Assembly (NCBI GenBank): GCA_963767635.1
Contig: CAVYEM010000001.1
Coordinates: 310,001 to 374,000, forward strand
DNA: 64,000 nucleotides
From: CAVYEM01 sp963767635
GTDB taxonomy: Bacteria > Vulcanimicrobiota > Vulcanimicrobiia > Vulcanimicrobiales > Vulcanimicrobiaceae
Direction: 5' to 3'
The notes beneath the pieces are model-generated. The model ran no database searches and was not told the DNA's origin. It saw only the letters and a program-made list of their open reading frames with translations. Position numbers and translations under genes: made by a program. Positions 7,354-16,810 of the stretch are shown here, piece after piece; position 1 is the stretch's first letter; every line of letters starts with the position of its first letter.

Positions 7354-9056
7354 CCCAAGGACTAGAACGCGAGGTAGACGCGGTCGATCTCGACCTGCGG
7401 GAGGGACGGTTTCAGCGCGCGCTATCCCTGATTGCCGGGCTTTCGAGCGCGGTCGCAGGCGCCGAAGTAACGTACGAACACTACAAAGGCAGTTACAGCC
7501 GGCGCATCATGTACACGCCGGTCATGCTGAGCGCGGCGCTGGCACTCGCAGGGGTGGCCGGCTTCTTCAGTAAGCGCGCAGCAAAAACGGTGCTGCCGGC
7601 CGTTTCGGCGATCACGTTGGCGGATGCGGCGGTTGGGTTTTATTTCCACGTTCGCGGAATCGCACGCAAGCCGGGCGGATGGCGCCTTCCCATCGTCAAT
7701 ATGGTGATGGGACCGCCGGTGTTTGCGCCGCTCCTCTTCGGCGTGAGCGCATACCTCGGCATGACGGCATCGTTCATGCGGCGAGGCGAGCGTGATGATG
7801 CAACGCTTCCGCGGCCCGCGCGTGCAGATCATTGGGCCAACGCCCTACCCGGCGAGCACGAGCCAATCGGCCAAGAGCAGGATGCTCGTGAGGCGCATTT
7901 TCAACGGCACATGGCGACGGCGGCGGCCATTGCCGCGTTCCTGAGCGGTTTTGAAGCCGCGTACTCTCACTACAAGAACAACTTCCGCTATTCCGTGCAA
8001 TGGACGCCGCTCATCATCACGCCGATGTTGATGGGCAGCGCGATCGGTGCGCTCAAGAGCGCGCGCATCGCGCACACATGGCTGCCGGCCATGTCGGCGC
8101 TCGCGATGTTGGACGGAGGCGTCGGTTTCGCGTATCACGTGCGGGGCGTCTTGCGGCGGCCCGGCGGTTCCAAAAAATTGCTCTACAATATCGTCTACGG
8201 GCCGCCCATTTTTGCGCCGCTGCTCTTTGCCGCGAGCGGATTTCTCGGTCTGTTGGCGAGCGTGCTGCGCAAAGGCGAAGATGTCGTGAAGGATCGAGAT
8301 GGAATGGACATGCGGCCGGTCGATCCAAATACCGGAGGGCGAATCGGACCGCTGGAGCAGCCGGGATATTACCCCGGCTTTCGTACGCTGGATCAGCGCA
8401 AGTTTTGGGATGCAGCCACGCGCGAGGTGGTATTGGACCGCGTAAACACCATTCCGAAAATCCGTTTCTTCACCGCGCAGGAAGCGCGGTTGCTGGAAGC
8501 CGTTTGCAGTCGCGTGCTTCCACAAGACGATCGTGACGAAGCGCGCAAGATTCCTATCGTGCCGCAAATCGACAAAAGACTGTATGAAAACGTCAGCGAC
8601 GGCTATCGCTACGAGGACATGCCGCCGGACCGTGAGGCCTTCCGGCTCGGCTTGCAAGCCATCGATGAAATCGCGCAGGCCGAGCATGGGAAACCCTTCG
8701 TCGACATCCACGCGCGCGAGCAGGAAACGATTCTGCGATCGCTGCACGACGCCAAACCACGAGCGGCACATGAAATTTGGGCGCGCATGCCGGTCCATCG
8801 GTTTTGGATGCTGCTGGTCAAGGAATGCGCCGAGAATTACTACGCGCATCCGTGGGCGTGGGACGAAATCGGCTTCGGCGGACCGGCATACCCGCGCGCG
8901 TACATGCGCTTGGAACGCGGCGAACCGGAGCCCTGGGAAGTGCAGGAACAGCGCTACGCCTGGGAGGCGCCGCCGGATTCGCAATCGCACCTGTTCGAGC
9001 CAATCGCCGGGCAAGAGGAGCATTTTGCCTCGCCGGGTCAGGGAGGGACGCATTGA
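7350..9056 (+). CDS. Gluconate 2-dehydrogenase subunit 3-like protein fused to a duplicated membrane module
   Basis: 568 aa. Residues about 20-150 and 183-312 are two copies of one hydrophobic module with three to four membrane helices. Shared motifs: EVTYEHYKG/EAAYSHYKN, GFYFHVRGIARKPGG/GFAYHVRGVLRRPGG and GPPVFAPLLFG/GPPIFAPLLFA. Residues about 375-550 match the Gluconate_2-dh3 family (FFTAQEARLLEAVCSRVLPQDD and then ENYYAHPWAWDEIGFGGPAYPRAY). Normally this small subunit is a Tat-exported partner of an FAD dehydrogenase; here the fused module should anchor it in the membrane. Conserved His residues in each repeat could bind haem or quinone (inference). Overlaps the start of the GMC gene. 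Confidence 0.8.
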   Translation: MTQGLEREVDAVDLDLREGRFQRALSLIAGLSSAVAGAEVTYEHYKGSYSRRIMYTPVMLSAALALAGVAGFFSKRAAKTVLPAVSAITLADAAVGFYFHVRGIARKPGGWRLPIVNMVMGPPVFAPLLFGVSAYLGMTASFMRRGERDDATLPRPARADHWANALPGEHEPIGQEQDAREAHFQRHMATAAAIAAFLSGFEAAYSHYKNNFRYSVQWTPLIITPMLMGSAIGALKSARIAHTWLPAMSALAMLDGGVGFAYHVRGVLRRPGGSKKLLYNIVYGPPIFAPLLFAASGFLGLLASVLRKGEDVVKDRDGMDMRPVDPNTGGRIGPLEQPGYYPGFRTLDQRKFWDAATREVVLDRVNTIPKIRFFTAQEARLLEAVCSRVLPQDDRDEARKIPIVPQIDKRLYENVSDGYRYEDMPPDREAFRLGLQAIDEIAQAEHGKPFVDIHAREQETILRSLHDAKPRAAHEIWARMPVHRFWMLLVKECAENYYAHPWAWDEIGFGGPAYPRAYMRLERGEPEPWEVQEQRYAWEAPPDSQSHLFEPIAGQEEHFASPGQGGTH

Positions 9057-10789
9057 AATCACCGGTGCTCGGAGCTTTTCAAGCTCCTCGCGACGGCGCG
9101 CACATGCTGGGCCCGATTCAGCAGCTGCATGCGCCGATGCGCCGCTTCACCGAGGGCGAAGAGGTCGATTACGCGATCGTCGGCGTCGGAGCCGGCGGCG
9201 GCGTGCTGCTGCAGCGGCTCGCGCGGGCCGGGTTTCGCGTTATCGGGTTTGACGCGGGACCTTTTTGGGACACCGAGCGCGATTGGGTCAGCGACGAGAA
9301 AGGTTCTCACAAACTGTATTGGACGCAGCATCGCATCACGGGCGGCGATCATCCGCTTGCGTTCGGCGCAAACAATAGTGGCCAAGGCGTGGGGGGCGGA
9401 ACGGTGCACTGGGCATCGTTCACGCCGCGACTGCACCCTTCGGATTTCCGCACGCATTCGACCGATGGAGTGGGCGTGGACTGGCCGATCTCGTACGACG
9501 ATCTCAAGCCGTATTACGAACTCATGGAGTTGGAGTTGCCGGTATCCGGACCGGCCTATTTTCCGTGGGGCGATCCCCACGGTTACACATACGGCCCGCA
9601 TCCGATGGGCGGCGTGGGCAATGCGCTGATTCGAGGCTGCACCAATTTGGGCATCGGCGTATCGGCCGGCGGCCCCGTCGCAATCTTAGAAGGATCGCGC
9701 GGCGACCGCCCGCATTGCATCTATCGCGGTTTTTGCATTCAAGGGTGCAAGGTTGGTGCCAAGGCCAGCACGCTCGTCACGCATGTGCCCGACGCTATCG
9801 AGAACGGCGCCGAAATACGCGCGGACTGCATGGTTGCGCGCATCGAGATGGATCGCGATCGTCGCGTTTCGGGCGTGACGTACTTCGATCCGGACGGCCG
9901 CGAGCGATTTCAAAAAGCCAAGGCGGTCATCGTCGCGGGATATTCGATCGAAACGCCGCGTCTGCTGCTCAACTCGGCATGTTCGGGATTCGAAAACGGG
10001 CTTGCCAATTCCAGCGACTGCGTCGGCCGCTATTTGATGGCGCAAGCGGGGAACGTCGTGCTGGGGCGCTTTGAGGATCCGGTGCGTATGTACAAAGCAC
10101 CGCCTGCGCACGCGCTGACCGAAGAGTTTTACGAAACGGATCCCGCGCGAGATTTTGCGCGAGGCTTTGCGATTCAAACCGTCGGTCCGCTGCCCATTGC
10201 GTTCGCGCAGCAGATGATGAGCGCGAAAGGCGCGTGGGGCTGGGGACTGCGGCGATTGATGATGGACTACAACCACTGGGCAGGGTTTGGATTTTTGGGC
10301 GAGATTCTACCACATCGGGAGAACCGCGTGCAGCTGGCCGACGAAAAAGACCGCTTCGGCCTTCCGGTTGCGCATTCGACGTTCAATCTGTACGACAACG
10401 ACAAGAAATTGATCGCGTACGGCAAGCAGAAAACGATGGACGTCATGTGGGCCGCCGGGGCGAGCGAGGTCGTGCAGGAAGCGCGTTTTGCCCATCTGGT
10501 CGGAGCGGCGCGAATGGGCGAGGATCCCCACACTTCGGTAGTGGATCAGTTCGGGCGCACGCACGATATTGCGAACTTGTTCGTCTGCGACGGGAGCATC
10601 ATGCCCACGCAAGGTTCGGCGAATCCCGGGTTGACGATCATGGCGCTGGCCGCGCGCATCGCCGACTACCTCATCACGCAGGGCGGCGATATTTTCACTT
10701 CGGATCGGCGCGATATGCGGACCGCCTCGATTCGGCGCGAACTTGCGCCGCCGGATACGTGGGGACATGGCGCGCCGCGCCTCGCCTGA
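9053..10789 (+). CDS. GMC-family FAD-dependent dehydrogenase (gluconate/sugar dehydrogenase large subunit type)
   Basis: 578 aa from TTG at 9053, chosen because GGGAGG lies 6 nt upstream; it overlaps the preceding stop. The FAD-binding Rossmann motif YAIVGVGAGGGVLLQRLARAG sits near residue 46 and is followed by the acidic GFDAGPFW. The substrate half includes NNSGQGVGGGTVHW. The C-terminal GMC motif GSIMPTQGSANPGLTIMALA carries the usual Asn-Pro. The family oxidises sugars, polyols or alcohols. No cytochrome c subunit follows, so electrons may pass through the membrane module of the previous gene to quinone. Tandem overlap with that gene supports a two-subunit complex. Confidence 0.88.
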   Translation: MKSPVLGAFQAPRDGAHMLGPIQQLHAPMRRFTEGEEVDYAIVGVGAGGGVLLQRLARAGFRVIGFDAGPFWDTERDWVSDEKGSHKLYWTQHRITGGDHPLAFGANNSGQGVGGGTVHWASFTPRLHPSDFRTHSTDGVGVDWPISYDDLKPYYELMELELPVSGPAYFPWGDPHGYTYGPHPMGGVGNALIRGCTNLGIGVSAGGPVAILEGSRGDRPHCIYRGFCIQGCKVGAKASTLVTHVPDAIENGAEIRADCMVARIEMDRDRRVSGVTYFDPDGRERFQKAKAVIVAGYSIETPRLLLNSACSGFENGLANSSDCVGRYLMAQAGNVVLGRFEDPVRMYKAPPAHALTEEFYETDPARDFARGFAIQTVGPLPIAFAQQMMSAKGAWGWGLRRLMMDYNHWAGFGFLGEILPHRENRVQLADEKDRFGLPVAHSTFNLYDNDKKLIAYGKQKTMDVMWAAGASEVVQEARFAHLVGAARMGEDPHTSVVDQFGRTHDIANLFVCDGSIMPTQGSANPGLTIMALAARIADYLITQGGDIFTSDRRDMRTASIRRELAPPDTWGHGAPRLA

Positions 10790-10809
10790 AGCGCCGCGCT
10801 AACGTCTGC

Positions 10810-11283
10810 CTAGCTTGCCGGCCGTCCCGTGAGGAACCGCAGGGCTAACCCGTCGATGCAGTACCGCGTCCCGGTCGGTTTAGGTCCGTCGTTGAAAATA
10901 TGTCCGAGATGCCCCGCGCAGCGCGCGCAGTGAACTTCCGTTCGCGGCTCTCCGAGCAGTTCGTAGTCGGCGCGCGTCGCAGTGGCATGCGGCAACGCGG
11001 CATAGAAACTCGGCCAGCCGTCCCCGCTGTCGTATTTAGTTTTTGATGAAAACAGCGCGAGGCTGCATCCCGCGCAAAAATACGTGCCCGCGCGGTGTTC
11101 CGCCAATAGCGGACTGCTGTTGGGCGGTTCCGTTCCGTTCTCGCGCAAAATATGATACTGCTGCGGGGTGAGCAGCTTGCGCCACTTGTCATCCTCACCC
11201 GAGGAGGCGCCCAGCAGCAACGCGACTCCACCGATAGCCGCACCGCGCAGCCAGACGCCCCGGCTCACACGTTGATGTGACAT
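10810..11283 (-). CDS. msrB: Peptide-methionine (R)-S-oxide reductase, exported
   Basis: 157 aa. An N-terminal basic segment followed by LRGAAIGGVALLLG suggests export or membrane anchoring. The catalytic domain has the zinc site FCAGC and VHCARCAGHLGHIFNDG and the active Cys in RYCIDGLALRF. It reduces the R epimer of methionine sulfoxide in proteins. Its start overlaps msrA by 19 bp, so both are translated from one message. It is the last gene of the transporter operon. Confidence 0.93.
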   Translation of the reverse strand: MSHQRVSRGVWLRGAAIGGVALLLGASSGEDDKWRKLLTPQQYHILRENGTEPPNSSPLLAEHRAGTYFCAGCSLALFSSKTKYDSGDGWPSFYAALPHATATRADYELLGEPRTEVHCARCAGHLGHIFNDGPKPTGTRYCIDGLALRFLTGRPAS

Positions 11284-11741
11284 GCGATCCCGTTTTTCTC
11301 GAAATAGCGCTGGTGGTAATCTTCAGCTGGATAGAAAGGACCCGCGTCCGCGATTTCGGTAACGATCGGCCGGGCACGATTTTGCTGCTCACGCGCGCGT
11401 GAGAAATCCGCCTGCGCGCGCTGGTCCTGATCCTGAACGAAAATGGCGGACCGATACTGAGAGCCGACGTCGGGGCCCTGACGGTTGAGCGTGGTAGGAT
11501 CGTGCAGCTGCCAAAACGTCTCCAGCAACTTTTCGTAAGAAACGCGCTGCGGATCGTACGTGACCTTGACGGCCTCGGCGTGGCCCGTCGTGTCGCCGCA
11601 AACCTGACGATACGTCGGATTCGCCGCCGTGCCGCCGGTATAGCCGCTGATGACCTCCAGCACGCCAGGGACCTGCCGGAAGGCCGCTTCGACTCCCCAA
11701 AAACATCCCGCGGCGAAGATCGCCGTCTGCGTTGTGCTCAT
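11265..11741 (-). CDS. msrA: Peptide-methionine (S)-S-oxide reductase
   Basis: 158 aa. Active-site motif AGCFWGVEAAFRQV at residues about 11-24, followed by the family blocks SGYTGG, NPTYRQVCGDTTGHAEAV and FWQLHDPTT...QGPDVGSQYRS. Reduces S-methionine sulfoxide. No signal peptide is apparent, unlike msrB, so it is probably cytosolic. The ATG overlaps the TGA of the substrate-binding protein gene (ATGA). Confidence 0.95.
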   Translation of the reverse strand: MSTTQTAIFAAGCFWGVEAAFRQVPGVLEVISGYTGGTAANPTYRQVCGDTTGHAEAVKVTYDPQRVSYEKLLETFWQLHDPTTLNRQGPDVGSQYRSAIFVQDQDQRAQADFSRAREQQNRARPIVTEIADAGPFYPAEDYHQRYFEKNGIACHINV

Positions 11742-13427
11742 CTCCCTTTAGAACGCTGAGCGTCCGTGCTCGGATTCACGCGGCGCCAAAATTGCAGGCC
11801 CATGGGCAGGGCCGCCGGCGCGAGGGGGTTGAGTTCGTACCCTGCCAAGTCGGACGGAACGACCGCGCCCAACCGATTGGAATACAGATACAGCACCGGC
11901 AGCTGCGTGCTCGCAATTTCTTGATACCGGTTGAGGGCCATGCGCGCCTGCGTTGCCGTAGGCGCCGTGCGCGCGGCCTCGATTTGGCGGTCGATGCGCG
12001 CGTCGCTGTAGAATCCGTAGTTGTAGCCGCCGTTGGCGCGCGTTTGCGAAGCATCGTAAAACTTGTAGTCGTCGGGATAGGGTTGCAGAATGATGCCGCG
12101 CAGTGCCAGCTGGAACCGGCTGGCGTGCAAGTCTTCGAAAAACGTTTGAATTTCTTCGTTGTCGAGCGTGCATTCGATGCCGACCGCCTTCAGATTGGCT
12201 TGAATGAGTTCCGCGACGTTGCTTGCGACCGCATCGGTGGCGCCGCCGGTCTTGAGCGTCACGCGCATGACGCGACCGTTCCGCATGCGTACTCCGGCGC
12301 GCACGTGCCAACCCGCAGCATCCAACAGCGCGCGTGCCCGAGGCGGATCGTAGACATATGCCTGCACGTGCGGGTCGTGGTAAGGAGAGAAACTCGGCAC
12401 GGGGCCGTCGAGGACATCGGCTTGGCCGCTCATGATCCCTTTGACGATGAACTCACGGTCGATGGCGTACATCAAAGTCTTGCTTTACTTGCGGGTCATG
12501 TATCCACGGGATGGCCGGATCTCGGTAATTGGGAAGCAGCAAGAACGTCACGTTCCACGGCCAATTCACAAACTTGTGGCGTCCGCGCAAGCGCTTGTGT
12601 ACTCGCCAAAGATTCGGTGGAATGTCGGTCACATCGACTTCTCCGGCGTCCACCGCCGCATACAGCGAATCTTGTTGCGGATACACGCGAAATGCAATCT
12701 CGTCGACATACGGGCGTCGTCCCCAGTAGAGCGGATTGGCGCCCAGGATGAGGTACAAATCCGGCACGTTGCGAACGATTCTGAACGGTCCGCTCGTAAT
12801 CGGCCGCTGCGCGAATGCGACGTCGCCGTTCACGAACCGTGCTTCCGCCTGCGAGAGCGGCGGGTATCTGCCCAAGACATGAGAGGGGAGCGGAAAGGTC
12901 TCGCCGAGCGCGTCTTCAAGAAACGGCGGCGAAGGCTTGGAGAGCCGCACCTCAACGGTGTGCGCGTCCACTGCGCGGACCGATTTCATCAACCCGAAGT
13001 CGCTGCTGTTGCCTTCGATCAGCCCCGGATTGTCACCGAGGAGAATCGAAAAGACGACGTCTTTGGCGGTGAGCGAGGCTCCGTCGGACCAACGTGCGTT
13101 GCGGCGCAGGTGCAGAACGTACCGCGTGCCGCGATCGCCCACGTCCACGCGATACGCCAGGCTCGTCGACCAGCGCGGCAGAAGATTCGGCCCGATATCG
13201 ATCAGAGGAGTGTAGATGACGTCGCGGATCATTTTGGCCGCGGAGCCGATTGCGGTAAGCGGATTAAAGGAGTCGGGTCCGGCGATCCACCCGGCAACGA
13301 TCACATTCGGATTGCGCGTTTCCGCCGAGCGGGCGCCGCATGCGGCGGGCAGCGCCGCTGCAACAACGATCACGCCGAAACATCGCAGCAATTTCAGCGC
13401 CTCCACGATCGTGCCGGCGTATTTCAC
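11738..13427 (-). pseudogene. Peptide ABC transporter substrate-binding lipoprotein, interrupted by a single-base frameshift
   Basis: GTG at 13427 overlaps the dppC-like stop (GTGA). The N-terminal part has a lipoprotein-type signal (VVAAALPAAC) and the SBP_bac_5 motifs DSFNPLTAIG and YVLHLRRNARWSDGASLTAKDVVFS. At 12478 one extra base (AGTCT on the plus strand where AGCT would restore the frame) breaks the reading; removing it gives VKQALMYAIDREFIV, the family consensus. The second part runs to 11738 and ends normally. With both permeases intact and msrA coupled downstream, a sequencing error is at least as likely as a real mutation. Binds peptides in the periplasm if functional. Confidence 0.8.
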
Positions 13428-14296
13428 TGGGAGTACGCCGAAGCGCCTTCACGCAGCCAGTCCCCGATGAAATTGAAGGCGCACACCGTGAGCAGTATCG
13501 CCAGGCCCGGTGGAAGAATCAGCCACCACGCTCCCGCGAAGATGTCGCTTTGCGCGCTCGAGAGCAGATTGCCCCATGAAGGCGTGGGCGCGCGCACTCC
13601 GATTCCCAGATATGACAACGCGGTCTCCGCAAGCATGGCGGTGGCGATCATGAACGTCGTCGTGGTCACAATCGTCCCCGCTGCATTGGGAACGACGTGC
13701 CGGAAGAGGATGCGGCCGTCTCGCGCGCCGATGGAACGCGCAGCCTCGACATAGAGCCGTTGCTTGAGCGTGAGCACTTCTCCGCGCACGAGACGCGCGG
13801 GGCCTAGCCACGACGTTGCCCCGATGACGATCATGAGCGTAAACAAGTCGCCGTGAAACATAGCGGCCAAAAACAACAGCAGAAACAACGTTGGAATGCT
13901 CAAAAACACGTCCACCACGCGCATCAGCAGCGTATCGAGCGCGCCGCCGTAGTAACCGCTGACCGCTCCATATACCGTGCCGATGAGCATTGCGACCAAC
14001 GCCGCGATGGCGCCGACGGAAAGCGTTATGCGGCCGCCCGCCAAGAGTCGGGCAAACTCATCGCGGCCCAGAGCGTCGGTACCCAACGCGTGTGTTGCGC
14101 CGGGCGCGGCGTAGGCTTGGGCCACGTTCGTCGCATCGGCTTTGAGCGATAAAATTGCCGGAGCGACGGCGCATGCGAGCGTTACGATGACGATCCACAA
14201 CAAGCTGCCCGCGACGACTGCGCTCAGCCGGATGCGACCTTTGCGCGGAGGTTCACCTGCCTCGTCCACCGGTAATACCAGCGCCGCTTCAGTCAT
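13424..14296 (-). CDS. Peptide ABC transporter permease, DppC/OppC type
   Basis: 290 aa from the ATG at 14296, inside the last codons of the dppB-like gene. Six predicted helices. Family blocks: AHALGTDALGRDEFARLLAGGRITLSVG after the first helix, and the EAA loop EAARSIGARDGRILFRHVVPNA that contacts the ATPase. A charged N-terminal tail (PPRKGRIRLS) precedes helix 1, as usual in this family. No ATPase gene lies in the operon, so a shared ATPase is implied. Confidence 0.92.
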   Translation of the reverse strand: MTEAALVLPVDEAGEPPRKGRIRLSAVVAGSLLWIVIVTLACAVAPAILSLKADATNVAQAYAAPGATHALGTDALGRDEFARLLAGGRITLSVGAIAALVAMLIGTVYGAVSGYYGGALDTLLMRVVDVFLSIPTLFLLLFLAAMFHGDLFTLMIVIGATSWLGPARLVRGEVLTLKQRLYVEAARSIGARDGRILFRHVVPNAAGTIVTTTTFMIATAMLAETALSYLGIGVRAPTPSWGNLLSSAQSDIFAGAWWLILPPGLAILLTVCAFNFIGDWLREGASAYSQ

Positions 14297-15242
14297 AACG
14301 CACCCGCGGATCGACGATGCCGTAGAGCACGTCGGCAATCAAATTTCCCAGAACAACGAGTATGGCCGTCAATACCGTCATGCCCAGCAGCGTCGCATAG
14401 TCGCGGTCGACCGCCGATTTCCAAAACAGCTGGCCCATGCCGGGATATGCAAAGATCTGTTCGGTAATGACGGCCCCACCGAACAAGGCCGGCAGCGTGC
14501 CGCCCAAAAGCGTGATAAAGGGGATGAGCGCATTGCGCAGCGCATGCTTGAAAAGCACGCTGCGGTAGTGCAGCCCTTTGGCGATCGCGGTGCGCGTGTA
14601 GTCTTCGCGGAGCTGCTCGACCATGCTGCCGCGAATGTAGCGGCTCCATCCGGCCATCGAAACGATCGCCAGCGTTGCCGCGGGCAACACCAAATGGGCG
14701 ATGCGCGAAGGCCAGTCGAACGAGGTCGAATCGATCGTTTGCAGTCCGCCGACCGGCAGCCATTGGAGCGTTACGGAAAACACCGCGATGAGGATCGTGC
14801 CGAACCAGAATGTCGGCATCGACCAGGCTACGAATACCGCCACGCTGGCGCTGCGATCGAACAACGTGTTCTGCCGGTACGCCTGATAGACGCCGAGCGG
14901 TACCGCCACCAGCATCGAAGCGCAGACGGCGCATCCCATCAGCAGGATAGTTTGCGGCAACCGTTGCGCGATGAGCGCAATGACCGGCTGCTGACGGGCG
15001 TAAGAAAATCCAAGATCGCCGTGCAGCAAAGCACCCAGCCAAAGCGCGTACTGCTGCGGCCACGGCTTGTCCAAGCCCAGTTGGTGTGTCAATGCGGCAA
15101 TCTGCGCGGGTGTGGCCTTCTCGCCGGCCAGCGCGAGCACCGGTCCGCCCGGCGCGATGTGAACGAGCACGAACGTGAGCATCGTCACGCCGAGCAACGT
15201 CGGTATCGCGAGCAGCAACCGACGCGCGATGAAGAGCGTCAT
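14289..15242 (-). CDS. Peptide ABC transporter permease, DppB/OppB type
   Basis: 317 aa with six helices. Typical start FIARRLLLAIPTLLGVTMLTFVLVHIAPG, then GLDKPWPQQYALWLGALLHGDLGFSY, and the EAA loop TRTAIAKGLHYRSVLFKHALRNALIP. Imports peptides together with the DppC-like subunit and the binding protein. Begins 3 bp after the stop of the upstream secreted protein. Confidence 0.93.
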   Translation of the reverse strand: MTLFIARRLLLAIPTLLGVTMLTFVLVHIAPGGPVLALAGEKATPAQIAALTHQLGLDKPWPQQYALWLGALLHGDLGFSYARQQPVIALIAQRLPQTILLMGCAVCASMLVAVPLGVYQAYRQNTLFDRSASVAVFVAWSMPTFWFGTILIAVFSVTLQWLPVGGLQTIDSTSFDWPSRIAHLVLPAATLAIVSMAGWSRYIRGSMVEQLREDYTRTAIAKGLHYRSVLFKHALRNALIPFITLLGGTLPALFGGAVITEQIFAYPGMGQLFWKSAVDRDYATLLGMTVLTAILVVLGNLIADVLYGIVDPRVRYD

Positions 15243-15245
15243 CGC

Positions 15246-16742
15246 TCACCAGCTATAGCGGCCGATAGCATCCCATTGATACTGCTGAGTTGCATCCCAT
15301 GCGAAGAAACATACGCCGATGGCGCCCAGGGCTTTGGCCGTCTGCAACGAGGCGGTGATCTCGTCGGCCGGTGGAAATCCGTTCCGGCCTTCGGCCGCAG
15401 TTTGACCGCCCACGCTGATAGGCAACGTACGGCCCGCAAGATACGTCAGGCGATCGTAAGAGCCTTTGAGCAGCACTCGTACCTGGGCGGGCGTGGTGGG
15501 TTTTCGGCGCATCATGCGCCAGTATGCCATCGGCTGCAGTACGTCGCTGTAACGCGCAATCTGCGGGTACGGGTATTTTGCGTTATTCAGATGTTCGAGA
15601 TACGGATCCTCGACCGTTGAGACGAGCAGATAGCGCGAGCCTACCGCCTCACGCAAATACGAGGCGTACATCCACAGGGCCCCCAGTCCGTTCGGATCGC
15701 CTCCCATGAATTCGTCGCCGCGCTCGAGATCGACGGCAAGCCCCGTGAATCGTGTGCCTCTTGCCGTGCGATAGTACGCGGTTCGAACGCCGGTTTCCAG
15801 GTCTTCGAACGTAATGTCGCGCGGCACAGTCCAACCGATCGTGCCGATCCCGTGCGCGGCCAAACCGTCGATGATGGCATCGATCGTCGGTTTGGCTTCC
15901 GGCGTGATCTCCCAGTAGGCTCCGTAGGCAGTGCGCAGTTCGACGTAATGGAGACCCGCACGTACGGCTTGCCGTACGATTCTATTCGGGTCGAGTTTCT
16001 TGTAGTAAATCGGATCGAGGGGATTAGCGGTAAAATACAGCCACATGGCCTTGCCGCCGGCGTTTGAGACGCTCGTTGCGGGCGGTTGCGCAAACGCAGC
16101 GACCGCGGGCAACTTCACCGCGGCATATCGCGTGCGATACACGACGTAGCGGTACGCGTGCCCCGGCCGCACGCTGCCGTCGCGATACGTCGAGCTCGGC
16201 CCCGCAATCACGGCAATCGTTTTGTGCACGCCGCTGGAATCGACGCGCACGATGCGCGTCAGCCGCGGCTCTTGTGGGAACCAGCCGATCTGAATCATGT
16301 GCGGACCGAGCGCTCGTGCAAGCACGCGCGCACCGCGCCAATCGCGAGTATCGGTGCGAACGGTAAGCGTACCCAGCTTCGGCTCGTTGGCGCGCACGAG
16401 CATCGTGAGCGGCCCGTTTCGATGCGTTTTCAGAATCGCAGCCGGTGAGCCGTAGCGCAAACGCGTCTGCCATTGCACGTAGCCGTCGTGCGATATCCAA
16501 TCCAGGTCGCTGTTCGCCATGATCCGCGTAGGCTTGCCTTGCGCATCGAAAAATTTTGCGACGACGAGCCAGCGCGCGTTTCCGTCGGGGTCGAATCCCA
16601 GCGCCCGCGCCTCCAACGCCATGCGCGCCGCGGGATTGCCGAAATAGATGAGCGCGGTCGCAGTCGGCGAGGGATTGGGCGCCGGCGCCGGCGTTGCTTG
16701 TGCGAGCAGGCTGCCGAACAGGATGGGTAGCGCCAAGATCAT
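15246..16742 (-). CDS. Secreted protein with TIM-barrel-like C-terminal half, function unknown
   Basis: About 498 aa. ATG at 16742 begins a signal peptide (ILALPILFGSLLAQA); a TTG at 16760 is possible but lies in the terminator of the upstream gene. After a proline-rich linker, residues about 35-230 look like beta-sandwich material. Residues about 240-500 show TIM-barrel-like features: GLHYVELRTAYGAYWEITPEAKPTIDAIIDG, IGWTVPRDITFEDLE, FTGLAVDLERGDEF and ADEITASLQTAKALGAIGVCFFAWD, recalling glycoside-hydrolase-like surface proteins. I cannot name the family. It heads the peptide transporter operon. Confidence 0.7.
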   Translation of the reverse strand: MILALPILFGSLLAQATPAPAPNPSPTATALIYFGNPAARMALEARALGFDPDGNARWLVVAKFFDAQGKPTRIMANSDLDWISHDGYVQWQTRLRYGSPAAILKTHRNGPLTMLVRANEPKLGTLTVRTDTRDWRGARVLARALGPHMIQIGWFPQEPRLTRIVRVDSSGVHKTIAVIAGPSSTYRDGSVRPGHAYRYVVYRTRYAAVKLPAVAAFAQPPATSVSNAGGKAMWLYFTANPLDPIYYKKLDPNRIVRQAVRAGLHYVELRTAYGAYWEITPEAKPTIDAIIDGLAAHGIGTIGWTVPRDITFEDLETGVRTAYYRTARGTRFTGLAVDLERGDEFMGGDPNGLGALWMYASYLREAVGSRYLLVSTVEDPYLEHLNNAKYPYPQIARYSDVLQPMAYWRMMRRKPTTPAQVRVLLKGSYDRLTYLAGRTLPISVGGQTAAEGRNGFPPADEITASLQTAKALGAIGVCFFAWDATQQYQWDAIGRYSW

Positions 16743-16758
16743 GATCGCGAACTTCGAC

Positions 16759-16789
16759 AAAAAGCAGGGCGATGCTTTCGCACCGCCCT
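16759..16789 (-). terminator. Intrinsic terminator of the first TonB receptor gene
   Basis: On the minus strand AGGGCGGTGC pairs with GCATCGCCCT around a GAAA tetraloop, followed by GCTTTTTG. It lies about 22 bp after the receptor stop and just before the secreted-protein gene. Confidence 0.8.
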
Positions 16790-16810
16790 CCTCGCGCGCG
16801 TACTAATCCG

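Noticed and set aside
8777..9052. Earlier start for the GMC dehydrogenase
   Set aside because: The extra 92 codons overlap the subunit 3 gene and are not family sequence; the TTG at 9053 has a strong ribosome site.
14142..15620. 492-aa plus-strand frame
   Set aside because: Antisense to two clear ABC permeases with all family motifs; composition is a mirror artefact.
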